Of a stretch of 64,000 nt of DNA, positions 54,183 to 63,243 are shown piece by piece. Origin of the DNA: Sphingobacterium sp. SRCM116780 (lineage in GTDB: Bacteria; Bacteroidota; Bacteroidia; Sphingobacteriales; Sphingobacteriaceae). The notes under the pieces were generated by a model, which was not told where the DNA came from, did not search any database, and was given only the letters and a program-made list of their open reading frames with translations. The stretch is taken from the NCBI RefSeq assembly GCF_021442025.1, contig NZ_CP090446.1, positions 992,001 to 1,056,000 on the forward strand, in the 5' to 3' direction. Within the stretch, counting starts at the first letter, position 1. Each line of letters starts with the position of its first letter. A program made the translations under genes and the position numbers.

Positions 54183-55271
54183 ATGAAAAGACAAATGATC
54201 TTTTCTGTCTTATTAGGAAGTACGATCTACAACCTGCAAGCACAGGAAAAGTTGGAGAAGGAAAATCCGATCACGATCAGCGGATATGTTGAGATTTATG
54301 ATCAATATGATTTTGCTAATCCCAAACAGAACAATCGTCCTGGATTTGTATATAGTCACCATCGCAATAATGAGGTGAATGTGAATCTGGGTCTTATTAA
54401 AGTGAATTATGAAACAGAAAGAATCAGGACAAATCTGGCATTGGGCGTAGGGACCTATGTGCAGGCAAATTATGCTGCAGAACCAGCAGCATTGAAAAAT
54501 ATATACGAAGCCAATGTAGGGGTGAAGCTTTCTGAAAAACATAATCTATGGATAGATGTCGGGGTGTTACCCTCCCATATTGGTTTTGAAAGTGCAATTA
54601 GTAAAGATTGTTATACCTTGACACGTAGTATAGGAGCTGATAATTCACCCTATTTTGAAACGGGTGCTAAGCTATCGTATACAACTGCTGATGGGAAATG
54701 GATGCTCAGTGGTTTACTTTTAAATGGTTGGCAACGGATCCAACGGGTTGATGGCAATAGCACTCCCGCATTTGGGCATCAGTTGACGTATAAACCAAAT
54801 GAGAAGATAACGTTGAATAGCAGTTCTTTTGTCGGTAGTGATCAGGCGGATAGTGTGCGGAAAATGCGTTATTTTCATCATTTTTATGGACAGTTTCAAC
54901 TCCATGATCAATTTGTTTTAATTACAGGATTAGATATTGGAGCACAGCAGAAAGAAAAAGGGAGCACAGCTTATTATACCTGGTTTACACCTGTATTGAT
55001 TGCAAGCTACAAACCTTTTGATCGTTGGGGATGTGCACTCCGAGGAGAATATTATCAGGATAAAAATGGTGTGATGATCGCTACAGGGACAGCAGATGGG
55101 TTTCAAACATTTGGGTATTCTTTTACATTGGATTATCAGATTCTTTCAAATTTGATCTGGCGGACAGAATTGAAAAAACTACAGAGCAAAGACCCTATTT
55201 TTGTAGATCGAGAGGATGTGTTGCGTAAAGATAATGTGATCGGAATTACATCGCTATCGATCCGTTTTTAA
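54183..55271 (+). CDS. outer membrane porin of the kdp operon
   Basis: 362 residues with a signal peptide (MIFSVLLGSTIYNLQAQ). The mature chain has many amphipathic strands (ITISGYVEIYDQYDFANPKQ, VNVNLGLIKVNYETER, NLWIDVGVLPSHIGFESAIS, FTLDYQILSNLIWRTELKKL) and ends in a terminal aromatic (SLSIRF), like beta-barrel porin-2/OmpL-like proteins. Its place 11 nt after kdpC suggests it brings potassium across the outer membrane when the Kdp pump is induced; that role is inference. Confidence 0.88.
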   Translation: MKRQMIFSVLLGSTIYNLQAQEKLEKENPITISGYVEIYDQYDFANPKQNNRPGFVYSHHRNNEVNVNLGLIKVNYETERIRTNLALGVGTYVQANYAAEPAALKNIYEANVGVKLSEKHNLWIDVGVLPSHIGFESAISKDCYTLTRSIGADNSPYFETGAKLSYTTADGKWMLSGLLLNGWQRIQRVDGNSTPAFGHQLTYKPNEKITLNSSSFVGSDQADSVRKMRYFHHFYGQFQLHDQFVLITGLDIGAQQKEKGSTAYYTWFTPVLIASYKPFDRWGCALRGEYYQDKNGVMIATGTADGFQTFGYSFTLDYQILSNLIWRTELKKLQSKDPIFVDREDVLRKDNVIGITSLSIRF

Positions 55272-55281
55272 GTTATTCTTA

Positions 55282-55320
55282 TTTCAAACCTATTGGGGTG
55301 ATTGCACTATAGGTTTGAAA
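55282..55320 (+). other. perfect hairpin between the porin and kdpD genes
   Basis: A 12-bp perfect stem TTTCAAACCTAT / ATAGGTTTGAAA with a 15-nt loop, without a following T tract. It lies in the 73-nt gap before kdpD and may be an mRNA processing or partial termination site that lowers expression of the sensor genes relative to the pump genes. Confidence 0.6.
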
Positions 55321-55344
55321 ATTTATAAACTGATCTGTTATTGT

Positions 55345-56466
55345 ATGGACGAAAGAAAAGATGCGGAACACTTCCTCAACTTGATTAAAAAATCAAAGAG
55401 GGGAAAATTTAAACTGTACATTGGTATGAGTGCAGGTGTCGGTAAAACATACCGCATGTTGCAGGAAGCGCATACCCTTTTGCATAATGGTATCGATATC
55501 AAAATAGGGTATATCGAAACCCATTATCGAAAGGAAACACATGCCCTGTTGGAAGGACTGCCGTTGATACCCAGACGCCAATTGTTCTATAAAGGGAAAG
55601 AATTGGAGGAACTGGATGTACAGGCCGTTATTAATCTTCATCCTGAAGTCGTAATCGTTGATGAACTGGCCCATAGCAATATTGAAGGAAGTCAGAATGC
55701 AAAACGTTGGCAGGATGTGCTGGATATATTAGATGCTGGGATCAGTGTTATTAGTGCCGTCAATATTCAACATATCGAAAGTTTACATGATGAGATCAAA
55801 GATATTACTGGAGTTGATGTCAAGGAACGGATTCCAGACAGCGTACTTGCATTGGCAGATGAAGTCGTTAACATCGATTTGACAGCAGAAGAGTTGATCA
55901 ATAGATTGAAGGAAGGTAAAATTTATGCTGCAGCTAAAATTGAAACCGCATTATCCAATTTTTTTAATGCCGATCATATCCTGCAATTGCGAGAATTGGC
56001 GTTGAAAGAAGTGGCTGCACAAGTACAGCGAAAAGTAGAAAAGGAAGTTGTGCAGCATAAGGGCGTCAAGAAGGAACAGTTTTTAGCTTGTATCAGCTCA
56101 AACGATAAAACAGCGATCATTGTGATCCGCAAGACAGCACGATTAGCAAACTATTACAACAGTAAATGGTTTGTACTGTACGTACAGACACCAAAAGAAA
56201 GTGTGACGAAAATAGCGTTAGATAAACAACGACATTTGATTAATAATTTTAAATTAGCGACAGAATTGGGAGCCGAAATCATCAAAGTAAATCATACGCA
56301 AATCACAAAAGCCATTATTGAGCAATGTGAAGAACGGAAGATAACCACCGTATGTATCGGAAAACCTCATCTTGGTTTAATGAAGATCATCTTGGCGACA
56401 AATACTTTTAATACGCTGTTAAACAAGCTTTCAAAAGAAAAAATTGACCTTATAATTCTTTCATAA
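55345..56466 (+). CDS. kdpD: KdpD N-terminal sensor protein lacking a kinase domain
   Basis: 373 residues from the ATG at 55345; a TTG ten codons earlier overlaps the upstream hairpin and is less likely. It contains the KdpD domain with Walker A (IGMSAGVGKTYRMLQEAH) and Walker B (VVIVDELAHSN), followed by the HxES-like region (NIQHIESLHDEIKDITGVDV) and a UspA-like domain (FLACISSNDKTAIIVIRKTA). It stops there: the DUF4118 membrane region and histidine kinase of full KdpD are absent. The next gene overlaps its stop by one base (TAATG) and encodes a kinase, so the two proteins probably act together. Confidence 0.92.
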   Translation: MDERKDAEHFLNLIKKSKRGKFKLYIGMSAGVGKTYRMLQEAHTLLHNGIDIKIGYIETHYRKETHALLEGLPLIPRRQLFYKGKELEELDVQAVINLHPEVVIVDELAHSNIEGSQNAKRWQDVLDILDAGISVISAVNIQHIESLHDEIKDITGVDVKERIPDSVLALADEVVNIDLTAEELINRLKEGKIYAAAKIETALSNFFNADHILQLRELALKEVAAQVQRKVEKEVVQHKGVKKEQFLACISSNDKTAIIVIRKTARLANYYNSKWFVLYVQTPKESVTKIALDKQRHLINNFKLATELGAEIIKVNHTQITKAIIEQCEERKITTVCIGKPHLGLMKIILATNTFNTLLNKLSKEKIDLIILS

Positions 56467-58223
56467 TGCGCATAAAAACAAAATTAACCTTTGGTGTAGG
56501 TTTACTTTTTCTCATGATCGTATTATTGGTCATCGTAAGTGGTTGGTATATCAATCAATTAAAAAGGGACACCAATAATATCCTTGTGGCCAATTACAAT
56601 ACCTTGCTATATGGTCGAAATATGTTATTGGCCTTAGAAGAAGGAGCTTCCGATGCTACTGCCTTGCATGATTTTAAAGAGAATTTAGAAAAGCAAAAAA
56701 ATAATGTGACTGAAATCGGAGAGGCACAAGCAACTTTATTGGTAGAAAAGCATTTTTATCAATTTATCCGAAATCAAGGGGATGTGAGTCTGGTCTCTAG
56801 GATTAGAAAAGATATTACAGAATTGATGCGGCTCAATATGGAAGCCATTGAACGTAAAAGTAATATTGCTGATGTGACTGCCGAAAAGGCTATTGCTGTT
56901 ATCTCTATCACAGGTTCTCTTTGTTTTTTGATTGCCTTTGTACTGATCGTTAATCTTCCTTCCAATATTGCCAATCCGATAAAAGAATTGACCGAAAGTA
57001 TTAAACAAATTGCGAATGAAAACTATCAGAAACGGATTCATTATGAAGGACGTAATGAATTTGGAGATCTTGCAAATTCTTTTAATACCATGGCTGAGAA
57101 ACTCGAAGAGTATGCCGAGAGTAAATTGGATAAAATACTGAAAGGTAAAAAAAGGATTGAGACACTCATCAATAACATGCATGATCCTGTCATTGGTATT
57201 GACGAACACAAACAGGTGCTTTTTGCCAATGAAGAGGCGTTGAAAATAACAGGATTGCAAGCGGAGCAATTGATTGGGAAACAAATACAGGATGTCGCTG
57301 TCCATAATGATCTGATTCGAGATTTTATCAAAGACATTTTTCCAGATAAGCAAAAAGGGGAGATCAAACTCTTGAAAATCTATGCGGATGGGAAAGAAAG
57401 TTATTTTGAAAAAGAGGTGGTCGATATCAATATCGTTCCTACAGGAGAAACCACCTCACAGTTTATTGGTCAGGTCATTATGCTTCGAAATATCACCCAA
57501 TTTAAGGAAATGGATTTTGCAAAAACAAATTTCATTGCCACGATATCACATGAACTGAAAACACCGATCGCTTCTATAAAAATGGGTTTACAACTGTTAG
57601 AGAATAAACAGATTGGTGTGCTGAATGAAGATCAGGTTAATCTGGTGCAAAGTATTCGGGATGACACAGGACGATTATTGAAAATAACGGGTGAATTACT
57701 CAATATGACGCAGGTGGAAAGTGGAACCATTCAGCTCAACGTAGCAAGGACTCAGGCGAGCGAACTCGTCGAATATGCGATGAATGCGACAAAAGCCATG
57801 GCAGAACAAAAGCATATCCAACTCCAGTTAGTGATGCATGATCATGTGCCTGAAATATTGGCGGATAGTGAAAAAACAGCTTGGGTGCTCACCAATCTAT
57901 TGTCCAATGCCGTACGTTACTCTTATGAACGTTCCACTATTTTTATTCGTGTCGAACCGGTGAACAATAAAGTTAAGTTCTCCATTCAGGATACTGGACC
58001 TGGGATCGAGCAACAATATGTGGATAAGATATTTGAACGTTATTTCCGTATACCAGGTACTAAAAAAGAAGGTACAGGTTTAGGATTGAGTATCAGCAAG
58101 GAATTTATCGAAGCACAAGGAGGGGAGATTACTGTTCAAAGCGAATATGGCTCAGGAAGCATCTTTTCATTTACCTTGAATGCTGTAGATGACGATTCAA
58201 TACTAACTTCAACATTGACATAA
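56466..58223 (+). CDS. sensor histidine kinase with HAMP and PAS domains, partner of KdpD
   Basis: 585 residues. Membrane helix 1 (LTFGVGLLFLMIVLLVIVS, about 9-27), a periplasmic helical part, helix 2 (AVISITGSLCFLIAFVLIVN, about 140-160), HAMP (NPIKELTESIKQIANENY), PAS (IETLINNMHDPVIGIDEHKQ), a HisKA dimerisation domain with phospho-acceptor His362 (FIATISHELKTPIASIKM) and HATPase (LLSNAVRYSYE; DTGPGIEQQ; GTGLGLSISKEF). It overlaps kdpD by one base. Likely phosphorylates the sigma54-type regulator at 47588. This differs from the single-protein KdpD of E. coli. Confidence 0.94.
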   Translation: MRIKTKLTFGVGLLFLMIVLLVIVSGWYINQLKRDTNNILVANYNTLLYGRNMLLALEEGASDATALHDFKENLEKQKNNVTEIGEAQATLLVEKHFYQFIRNQGDVSLVSRIRKDITELMRLNMEAIERKSNIADVTAEKAIAVISITGSLCFLIAFVLIVNLPSNIANPIKELTESIKQIANENYQKRIHYEGRNEFGDLANSFNTMAEKLEEYAESKLDKILKGKKRIETLINNMHDPVIGIDEHKQVLFANEEALKITGLQAEQLIGKQIQDVAVHNDLIRDFIKDIFPDKQKGEIKLLKIYADGKESYFEKEVVDINIVPTGETTSQFIGQVIMLRNITQFKEMDFAKTNFIATISHELKTPIASIKMGLQLLENKQIGVLNEDQVNLVQSIRDDTGRLLKITGELLNMTQVESGTIQLNVARTQASELVEYAMNATKAMAEQKHIQLQLVMHDHVPEILADSEKTAWVLTNLLSNAVRYSYERSTIFIRVEPVNNKVKFSIQDTGPGIEQQYVDKIFERYFRIPGTKKEGTGLGLSISKEFIEAQGGEITVQSEYGSGSIFSFTLNAVDDDSILTSTLT

Positions 58224-58335
58224 ACCTATTGCCTTATTTTTAACATCAGAAATAAGTTTGATTTCATGAAATATACAACTTTAGCTATCGTAGGTGGATT
58301 TGAAAGGGAATTAAAATTTATCGAGTTAGTTAGAT

Positions 58336-58362
58336 AAGGGCATCTTCGGATGCCCTTTTTTA
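58336..58362 (+). terminator. terminator of the kdp operon
   Basis: A 9-bp stem AAGGGCATC / GATGCCCTT with a UUCG-type tetraloop, followed by a T tract. A 23-codon frame (58266-58337) ends inside the stem; it may be chance. Confidence 0.93.
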
Positions 58363-58464
58363 TCGATTGTTCTGAAGATAGTAGGTGATGAGCAGATTCA
58401 AAAAATAGACATTTCGTTTTTATTTAAAATAATTTGCGCTATCTTCAATTTTAAATTTAAGTCT

Positions 58465-59115
58465 ATGAAAAAGTTCTTCCTTTCCTTGTGCTGTTTAGTA
58501 TATGTACTCGTTGCAAAAAGTCAAACACATCGTTTGTTATTCCACACGGATTATGGCGACTTTAAAGTTGTTTTATATGATTATACACCCAAACATCGGG
58601 ATCTTATACTGCATGCGATACAAGACCAAGTATATCGAGACGCATTATTCAATCGCATCATTTCAGATTTTGTTGTGCAAGGGGGGGAACATGATATCGA
58701 TATTGAAAAGCGAGAAGCAGCGGATCCATCACATCATAAACCTCGTTTGGCAGCAGAGTTTGATGACAGAGCCTACCATAAATTAGGCGCATTAGGTGCT
58801 GGTCGGGATGGTAATCCAGAAAAAGCTTCTTTCCTGAATCAGATTTATTTTGTTGTAGGTAAAAAGCAAACAAATAAAGATCTTGACCAACTGGAATTGA
58901 AAAAGGGTATCAAATACAGCAAAGAACAACGCGAAACCTATTTGAAAATAGGCGGACAACCTCGTTTGGATCATGATTTTACTGTCTTTGGTGAAATATA
59001 TGAAGGATTGGATGTGATCTTGAAAATCAGCCAAGTGAAAACAGATAAACAAGATTACCCGATTCAACCTGTTCATTTTGAATTATCTGAAATTAAAACC
59101 TCACATGCGCAATAA
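58465..59115 (+). CDS. exported cyclophilin-type peptidyl-prolyl isomerase
   Basis: 216 residues with a signal peptide (MKKFFLSLCCLVYVLVAKSQ). The cyclophilin fold shows in LLFHTDYGDFKVVLYDYTPK, YRDALFNRIISDFVVQGGEH and GALGAGRDGNPEKASFLNQI, with FTVFGEIYEGLDVILKIS near the end. The canonical active-site run FHRVI-x-x-FMIQGG reads FNRIISDFVVQGG. It probably works in the periplasm. The stop overlaps the next start by 11 nt, so the pair is translationally coupled. Confidence 0.87.
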   Translation: MKKFFLSLCCLVYVLVAKSQTHRLLFHTDYGDFKVVLYDYTPKHRDLILHAIQDQVYRDALFNRIISDFVVQGGEHDIDIEKREAADPSHHKPRLAAEFDDRAYHKLGALGAGRDGNPEKASFLNQIYFVVGKKQTNKDLDQLELKKGIKYSKEQRETYLKIGGQPRLDHDFTVFGEIYEGLDVILKISQVKTDKQDYPIQPVHFELSEIKTSHAQ

Positions 59116-60229
59116 AGTCAGTCTACTTGTCGCCATGTTTCTGGTTCAAGTGGTTATGGCTCAAGAAATTGATCAACAAGCATTAGACAAGCAATTACAC
59201 GGCTATTATCCTGACGAACAAGCGCCTGGTATTGCCGTTCGAATTTCACAACATGGAAAATTGAAATACAGTTTCCATCAAGGCTTAGCCCATTTGGAGG
59301 AGCATCGAAAAATTGATGATAACACTCATTTCAGAATGGCCTCTGTGAGTAAACAGATAACAGCATCTGCCATCTATCGGTTAATTGAAACAGGCAAGAT
59401 GAAAATAAGTGATCCATTGGATACTTACTTCGATGAACTACCAGATAAATTAAAAACCATAACCGTTCAGCAACTTCTAAACCATTCTTCTGGGATCTTG
59501 GATTATGAATCTTTACTACCGGAACAACTGCATAAACAGTTGACTGACTTGGATGTATTACAGTATATCAAACAGAAGAATACAGTTTATTTTCCTGCAG
59601 GTAGCGCTTTTCGATACAGCAATACAGGATACTGCCTTTTAGCCCTTGTGGTAGAAAAAGTAAGTGGAAAACCATTCTCATCCTTTGTGCAACAAGAGTT
59701 ATTTCTTCCAGCAGATGTTACAGATGGTTTGGTTTATTTCCCCTATTCTCAAATTCAACAGCGTGCTTATGGGTATCATCCGGTGCAGAATTTCTATGTC
59801 TATGCCGATCAAAGTCTGACCAGTGCTACGCAAGGGGATGGAGGAGTTTACTTCTCCCCAATCAATTACCATACGTGGATGAATAATCGTTTAACCACAA
59901 AGTTCCATAATGCTGACATCATGGAATTTATTCAAGCGAATAACCACCCCGTAAAAGATAATATTGCCTACAGTATGGGCTGGTTTTATACAATAGCGAA
60001 TAATCAACCTATTCTTTTCCACTCGGGAGAATCCACAGGATTTCACAACATCGTCTATGTGAATATTGAAAAAGACTTGATCATTTCTTTCTTCGGCAAT
60101 CGGGATGATACGGCGATAGCAAAAGCCTTTGAAGCTGTTTTAAAAGCGACTGGAGAAAAAAATCCAATTTCGGACACGAAAGATCGGCCTTTGTTCGACT
60201 GGTTAAACCAGGTGTATGCAAATGAATAA
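59105..60229 (+). CDS. serine hydrolase of the beta-lactamase/class C family
   Basis: 374 residues from the ATG at 59105, chosen because a signal peptide follows directly (MRNKVSLLVAMFLVQVVMAQ). It has the catalytic SxxK (SVSK, Ser80-Lys83), YSN (FRYSNTGYCLL) and HSG (LFHSGESTGFH) motifs of serine beta-lactamase-like enzymes, also found in peptidases and esterases such as EstB. Periplasmic. Whether it acts on beta-lactams, peptides or esters cannot be told. It overlaps the cyclophilin gene by 11 nt. Confidence 0.9.
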   Translation: MRNKVSLLVAMFLVQVVMAQEIDQQALDKQLHGYYPDEQAPGIAVRISQHGKLKYSFHQGLAHLEEHRKIDDNTHFRMASVSKQITASAIYRLIETGKMKISDPLDTYFDELPDKLKTITVQQLLNHSSGILDYESLLPEQLHKQLTDLDVLQYIKQKNTVYFPAGSAFRYSNTGYCLLALVVEKVSGKPFSSFVQQELFLPADVTDGLVYFPYSQIQQRAYGYHPVQNFYVYADQSLTSATQGDGGVYFSPINYHTWMNNRLTTKFHNADIMEFIQANNHPVKDNIAYSMGWFYTIANNQPILFHSGESTGFHNIVYVNIEKDLIISFFGNRDDTAIAKAFEAVLKATGEKNPISDTKDRPLFDWLNQVYANE

Positions 60230-60308
60230 GGAAGCCCTATACTAGGTCGATCAATCCCCCTTTCGTATGACACGACGAAGGACAACGGCTATCTTGCCGC
60301 ATCTGTGA

Positions 60309-61055
60309 TCAGGTCGTAGAATAGGCTTGCGAGGATGCTAAGAAATTTGCGTAAAAATCAGGAATGTCACTCGCTTTTATTTTGTCTATAACTTCCTCCA
60401 TAGCATAAGGGATTCGGATAATCTCCGCCTGGATATGATCTTCATCCAGCTGTAATAAAAGATAAGTAGCATCCTTGTTTTGCTCTTTTGATCGACCTAC
60501 AGATCCGACGTTTATCGCCCATTTGTTGCCAAATGATTTAATAAAAGAAAGATGGGTATGTCCCATCAGCAATATATCGGCTTTTGCTTCAGCTAATAAA
60601 GATGTAAAGGTAGCATCAGGTTCGGTTTCGTACAGATAATGTTCGTTGCTTTCTGTACTACCATGTGCGAGTTGAATGCACCAATGTTTCTGATTCACCT
60701 GAATATCCAATTGCATCAAATAGGGCAATTGGGCAAGGAAAGCTTTGTTCTTTTCTAAGATATTGTTTTTGGAGTGCTGAATGGCGAGGATACGACAGGC
60801 TGTTTCTTCAGCAGTATGTTTTGGCAAAGGAATAATAGGCAGATCGTAAGCGATGCGTTCGTCATGATTACCCAATAAACAAGGAATCTGTTCTTCTTGG
60901 ATACGTTCAATAACCTCGTTACCCCAAGGTGCAAAATCAACCAGATCACCTAAACAATAGGTTTGTTGAATACCTCTAGCAGCAATATCTGCTAATACGG
61001 CTTCTAAAGCAGGTAGATTTCCGTGTACATCACTGAAAATGGCAATTTGTATCAT
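60309..61055 (-). CDS. metallophosphoesterase (YfcE/MJ0936-like)
   Basis: 248 residues. Calcineurin-like phosphoesterase with the metal-binding motifs IFSDVHGNLPALEAVL (Asp9, His11), CLGDLVDFAPWGNE (Asp in GD), LLGNHDERI and LLMGHTHLSF, plus NVGSVGRSKEQN at the C-terminal site. Cytoplasmic; the substrate may be a phosphodiester or nucleotide. It is divergent from the DUF808 gene with 425 nt of repeat-bearing sequence between. Confidence 0.9.
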   Translation of the reverse strand: MIQIAIFSDVHGNLPALEAVLADIAARGIQQTYCLGDLVDFAPWGNEVIERIQEEQIPCLLGNHDERIAYDLPIIPLPKHTAEETACRILAIQHSKNNILEKNKAFLAQLPYLMQLDIQVNQKHWCIQLAHGSTESNEHYLYETEPDATFTSLLAEAKADILLMGHTHLSFIKSFGNKWAINVGSVGRSKEQNKDATYLLLQLDEDHIQAEIIRIPYAMEEVIDKIKASDIPDFYANFLASSQAYSTT

Positions 61056-61480
61056 CGTTTTATTTGGGTCGCAAGTTAGTTCCTTTTATTGCGGTTTTTG
61101 TGGTGTTATTCAGCGGTTTTGTGGTTCTATTATCGATGATACCACGGTAATTTGCTGTTATTTTCTGTTTTATAGTCCTTCATTTAAGCTAATAAACTGT
61201 CTTATAAGTACTTTTATTAGGTTTTCTTTAGACCAACTTCTAACCTTCTTCGGACTTTATTCTATCGTCCACCGCCTTTGCACCACACGTGCACCACTGT
61301 TTTACCACACCTGCATCGGGGAAAAGGCGAGACAACAGTTTAGAAACAGCAAGCTAGAGGTAGTGAAACTTAGAAGTTGGTTAGGAGAAAGTCCGAAGAA
61401 GGTTAGGAAAAGGTATCCTTAGTTTTCTGATTATGGAAATCATTTTATATTTTGCGATACAAAAAAAATTAAAACAAAAT
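61056..61480. other. 425-nt gap with an interlocking inverted-repeat element
   Basis: No credible gene; the open frames here lack any family pattern. The central part (61232-61406) has several nested and crossing inverted repeats, listed as a repeat. A -7-like TATATTTTG at 61446-61454 may serve the DUF808 gene and supports its start at 61481. Confidence 0.6.
61232..61406. repeat. structured intergenic element with crossing inverted repeats
   Basis: Two perfect inverted repeats interlock: A (61232-61243, ACCAACTTCTAA) pairs with 61370-61381, and B (61240-61258, CTAACCTTCTTCGGACTTT) pairs with 61388-61406. Because the order is A, B, A', B', the pairings cross. Inside lie further pairs CGCCTTT (61273-61279) / AAAGGCG (61323-61329) and ACTGTT / AACAGT, and a run of CACCAC motifs around CACGTG. 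It looks like a REP/MITE-like repeat or a folded RNA. Confidence 0.65.
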
Positions 61481-62353
61481 ATGGCTTCAGGTATATTTGC
61501 GATATTGGATGATATCGCTGCATTGATGGATGATGTTGCGGTTACGAGTAAAGTTGCAGCGAGTAAAACGGCAGGAATTCTTGGAGATGATTTGGCTGTA
61601 AATGCTGAAAAAGCAACAGGTTTTCTTTCTTCCCGTGAAATCCCTGTCTTGTGGGCTATTACAAAAGGTTCGTTGATCAATAAGCTCATTATTGTTCCTA
61701 TTGCATTATTATTGAATGTTTTTTCTCCCGTTGCGATCAAGCTTATTCTGGTATTAGGTGGTTTCTACTTAGCTTATGAGGGTGTCGAGAAAATTATAGA
61801 ATATTTATTTCATCGACAAAAAACAGGACATGAAGTGGTGGAAGAAATTGAAGAGGACAGCAGTGTTGCCGAGAAAGCAAAAGTGAAATCCGCCATTACA
61901 ACAGACTTCATCCTTTCTGTGGAGATTGTTATTATCGCATTAGGCACGGTGTTAGAAGAAAGTTTAGCCATTCGGATATTGACAGTCTCTGTGGTTGCCT
62001 TATTAGCCACTATTGGTGTCTATGGTATCGTTGCCTTGATCGTACGGATGGATGACGCTGGATACAAATTGATCAAACGATCAAATGATACAGGCCCTGT
62101 TGCCAAGTTTGGACATCTATTGGTAAAATCTTTACCCATCATCATTAAAATCCTGGCAGTTGTGGGTACAATTGCCTTGATCTTGGTTTCTGGTGGGATC
62201 TTCGAACATAATATCGATTATTTACATCATTTTTTACCTGGCGTTCCGTCAAGGCTTAAACAAATTGGTTATGGTATAGTGGCAGGTTTGTTACTTGTCA
62301 TACTCATAACAGGCTTTAAAAAAGTATTTGTTAAGAAAAAAGTAACGGTTTAA
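61481..62353 (+). CDS. DUF808 (YedI-like) inner membrane protein
   Basis: 290 residues from the ATG at 61481; an in-frame ATG 16 codons earlier overlaps the promoter-like sequence. The DUF808 signature is clear: MASGIFAILDDIAALMDDVA, KTAGILGDDLAVNAEKATGF, REIPVLWAITKGSLINKLII, then about five more membrane helices (LILVLGGFYLAYEGVEKI, ILTVSVVALLATIGVYGIVA, IIIKILAVVGTIALILVSGG). Function unknown. A hairpin follows the gene. Confidence 0.9.
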   Translation: MASGIFAILDDIAALMDDVAVTSKVAASKTAGILGDDLAVNAEKATGFLSSREIPVLWAITKGSLINKLIIVPIALLLNVFSPVAIKLILVLGGFYLAYEGVEKIIEYLFHRQKTGHEVVEEIEEDSSVAEKAKVKSAITTDFILSVEIVIIALGTVLEESLAIRILTVSVVALLATIGVYGIVALIVRMDDAGYKLIKRSNDTGPVAKFGHLLVKSLPIIIKILAVVGTIALILVSGGIFEHNIDYLHHFLPGVPSRLKQIGYGIVAGLLLVILITGFKKVFVKKKVTV

Positions 62354-62375
62354 CATATAAGGTCTTTATTAAACA

Positions 62376-62403
62376 AGAAGAGCATCCAACCGGGTGCTCT
62401 TCT
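62376..62403 (+). terminator. hairpin after the DUF808 gene
   Basis: A 12-bp stem AGAAGAGCATCC / GGGTGCTCTTCT (one T-G pair) with loop AACC. The following T tract is weak (CGTTT), so termination may be partial. Confidence 0.7.
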
Positions 62404-62591
62404 CGTTTAATAGCATCAATGATTCAAATGCGATTGTTGGTCTTTGTGTTTCCATACGAACTGGATACGAAACTGTTTTTCCGTTAATAACCCCATATCA
62501 TCGTATCCCTTTTCCAATTATTGCTAGCAACCTATTTCTATGTGTACAGATTGTTAAAATAGGTTAAGTCTTCAAAAACAGACAGGTACAC

Positions 62592-62624
62592 TTGGAAAGC
62601 CTATAATTTTTTTTACTATATTTA
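62592..62624 (+). promoter_or_regulatory. promoter of the 149-residue hypothetical gene
   Basis: TTG (62592-62594), 22 nt, TATATTTA (62617-62624), one mismatch to the Bacteroidota -7 consensus. It is followed by an AGGAG site at 62648-62652. Confidence 0.55.
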
Positions 62625-62660
62625 GTTAACAAGGATCAAAATTTAATAGGAGATATGTGT

Positions 62661-63107
62661 ATGACATTAGAAGAAAGAATTAATCATTACAACAAATCAT
62701 TTGGTTTTTTGGAAAATCCAGAAGATTTTGACTTCAATCTATCACCCGAACGGATAATATATAAAAATGAAGCCTTACGTACTGGAAATAGAGATTTATA
62801 CGCTTCCTATCTAGGAAGTAAATACCCTATGGAGCGACCTAAAGAGTTAGCAGATTTTGATAATCAAGTTGGTCGGGTCGCGCAAGTTGATAAAAATGAG
62901 GTTAGCAAATTGTTCGAACAGACAGGCGCTAATCTATTAAAATCAGATATTGATTTCAGAGATCAGGATGCTGTTTTTCATACCTTAAAAGTTCCTGCTG
63001 AAGATGTATCGTGGCATCTGGAGAATAATGAAGAAGACCTCATTCAAGTTACTGTAACGCTCGAACAGGCATTTCAGAGCAAAACAACTATTTATTTGAT
63101 AAAATAA
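62661..63107 (+). CDS. hypothetical protein, 148 residues
   Basis: The ATG at 62661 is preferred over the one at 62655 because AGGAG (62648-62652) then sits 8 nt upstream. The product is acidic and soluble: EERINHYNKSFGFLENPEDF, LSPERIIYKNEALRTGNRDL, DFDNQVGRVAQVDKNEVSKL and VTVTLEQAFQSKTTIYLIK. No family recognised and no motif for catalysis. It has its own promoter. The gap before it (62354-62660) holds only the hairpin and this promoter. Confidence 0.75.
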   Translation: MTLEERINHYNKSFGFLENPEDFDFNLSPERIIYKNEALRTGNRDLYASYLGSKYPMERPKELADFDNQVGRVAQVDKNEVSKLFEQTGANLLKSDIDFRDQDAVFHTLKVPAEDVSWHLENNEEDLIQVTVTLEQAFQSKTTIYLIK

Positions 63108-63243
63108 CATGCCGACCATTTAAAAACGGACATTTGGATAGTTTTAAATCAGAATTTTAATTTTCTTAGTTTTTTGTAAACGTATTTAAACCAAATAGTT
63201 GCATATTTGTTAGTAACTTATTGATCTTTAAATTTAAATACTT

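Noticed and set aside
58266..58337. 23-codon ORF before the kdp terminator
   Set aside because: Its stop lies within the terminator stem; no leader signal or conservation evidence.
61039..61422. 127-residue ORF across the inverted-repeat element
   Set aside because: It starts inside the metallophosphatase gene on the other strand and runs through the repeat structure; no protein-like pattern.
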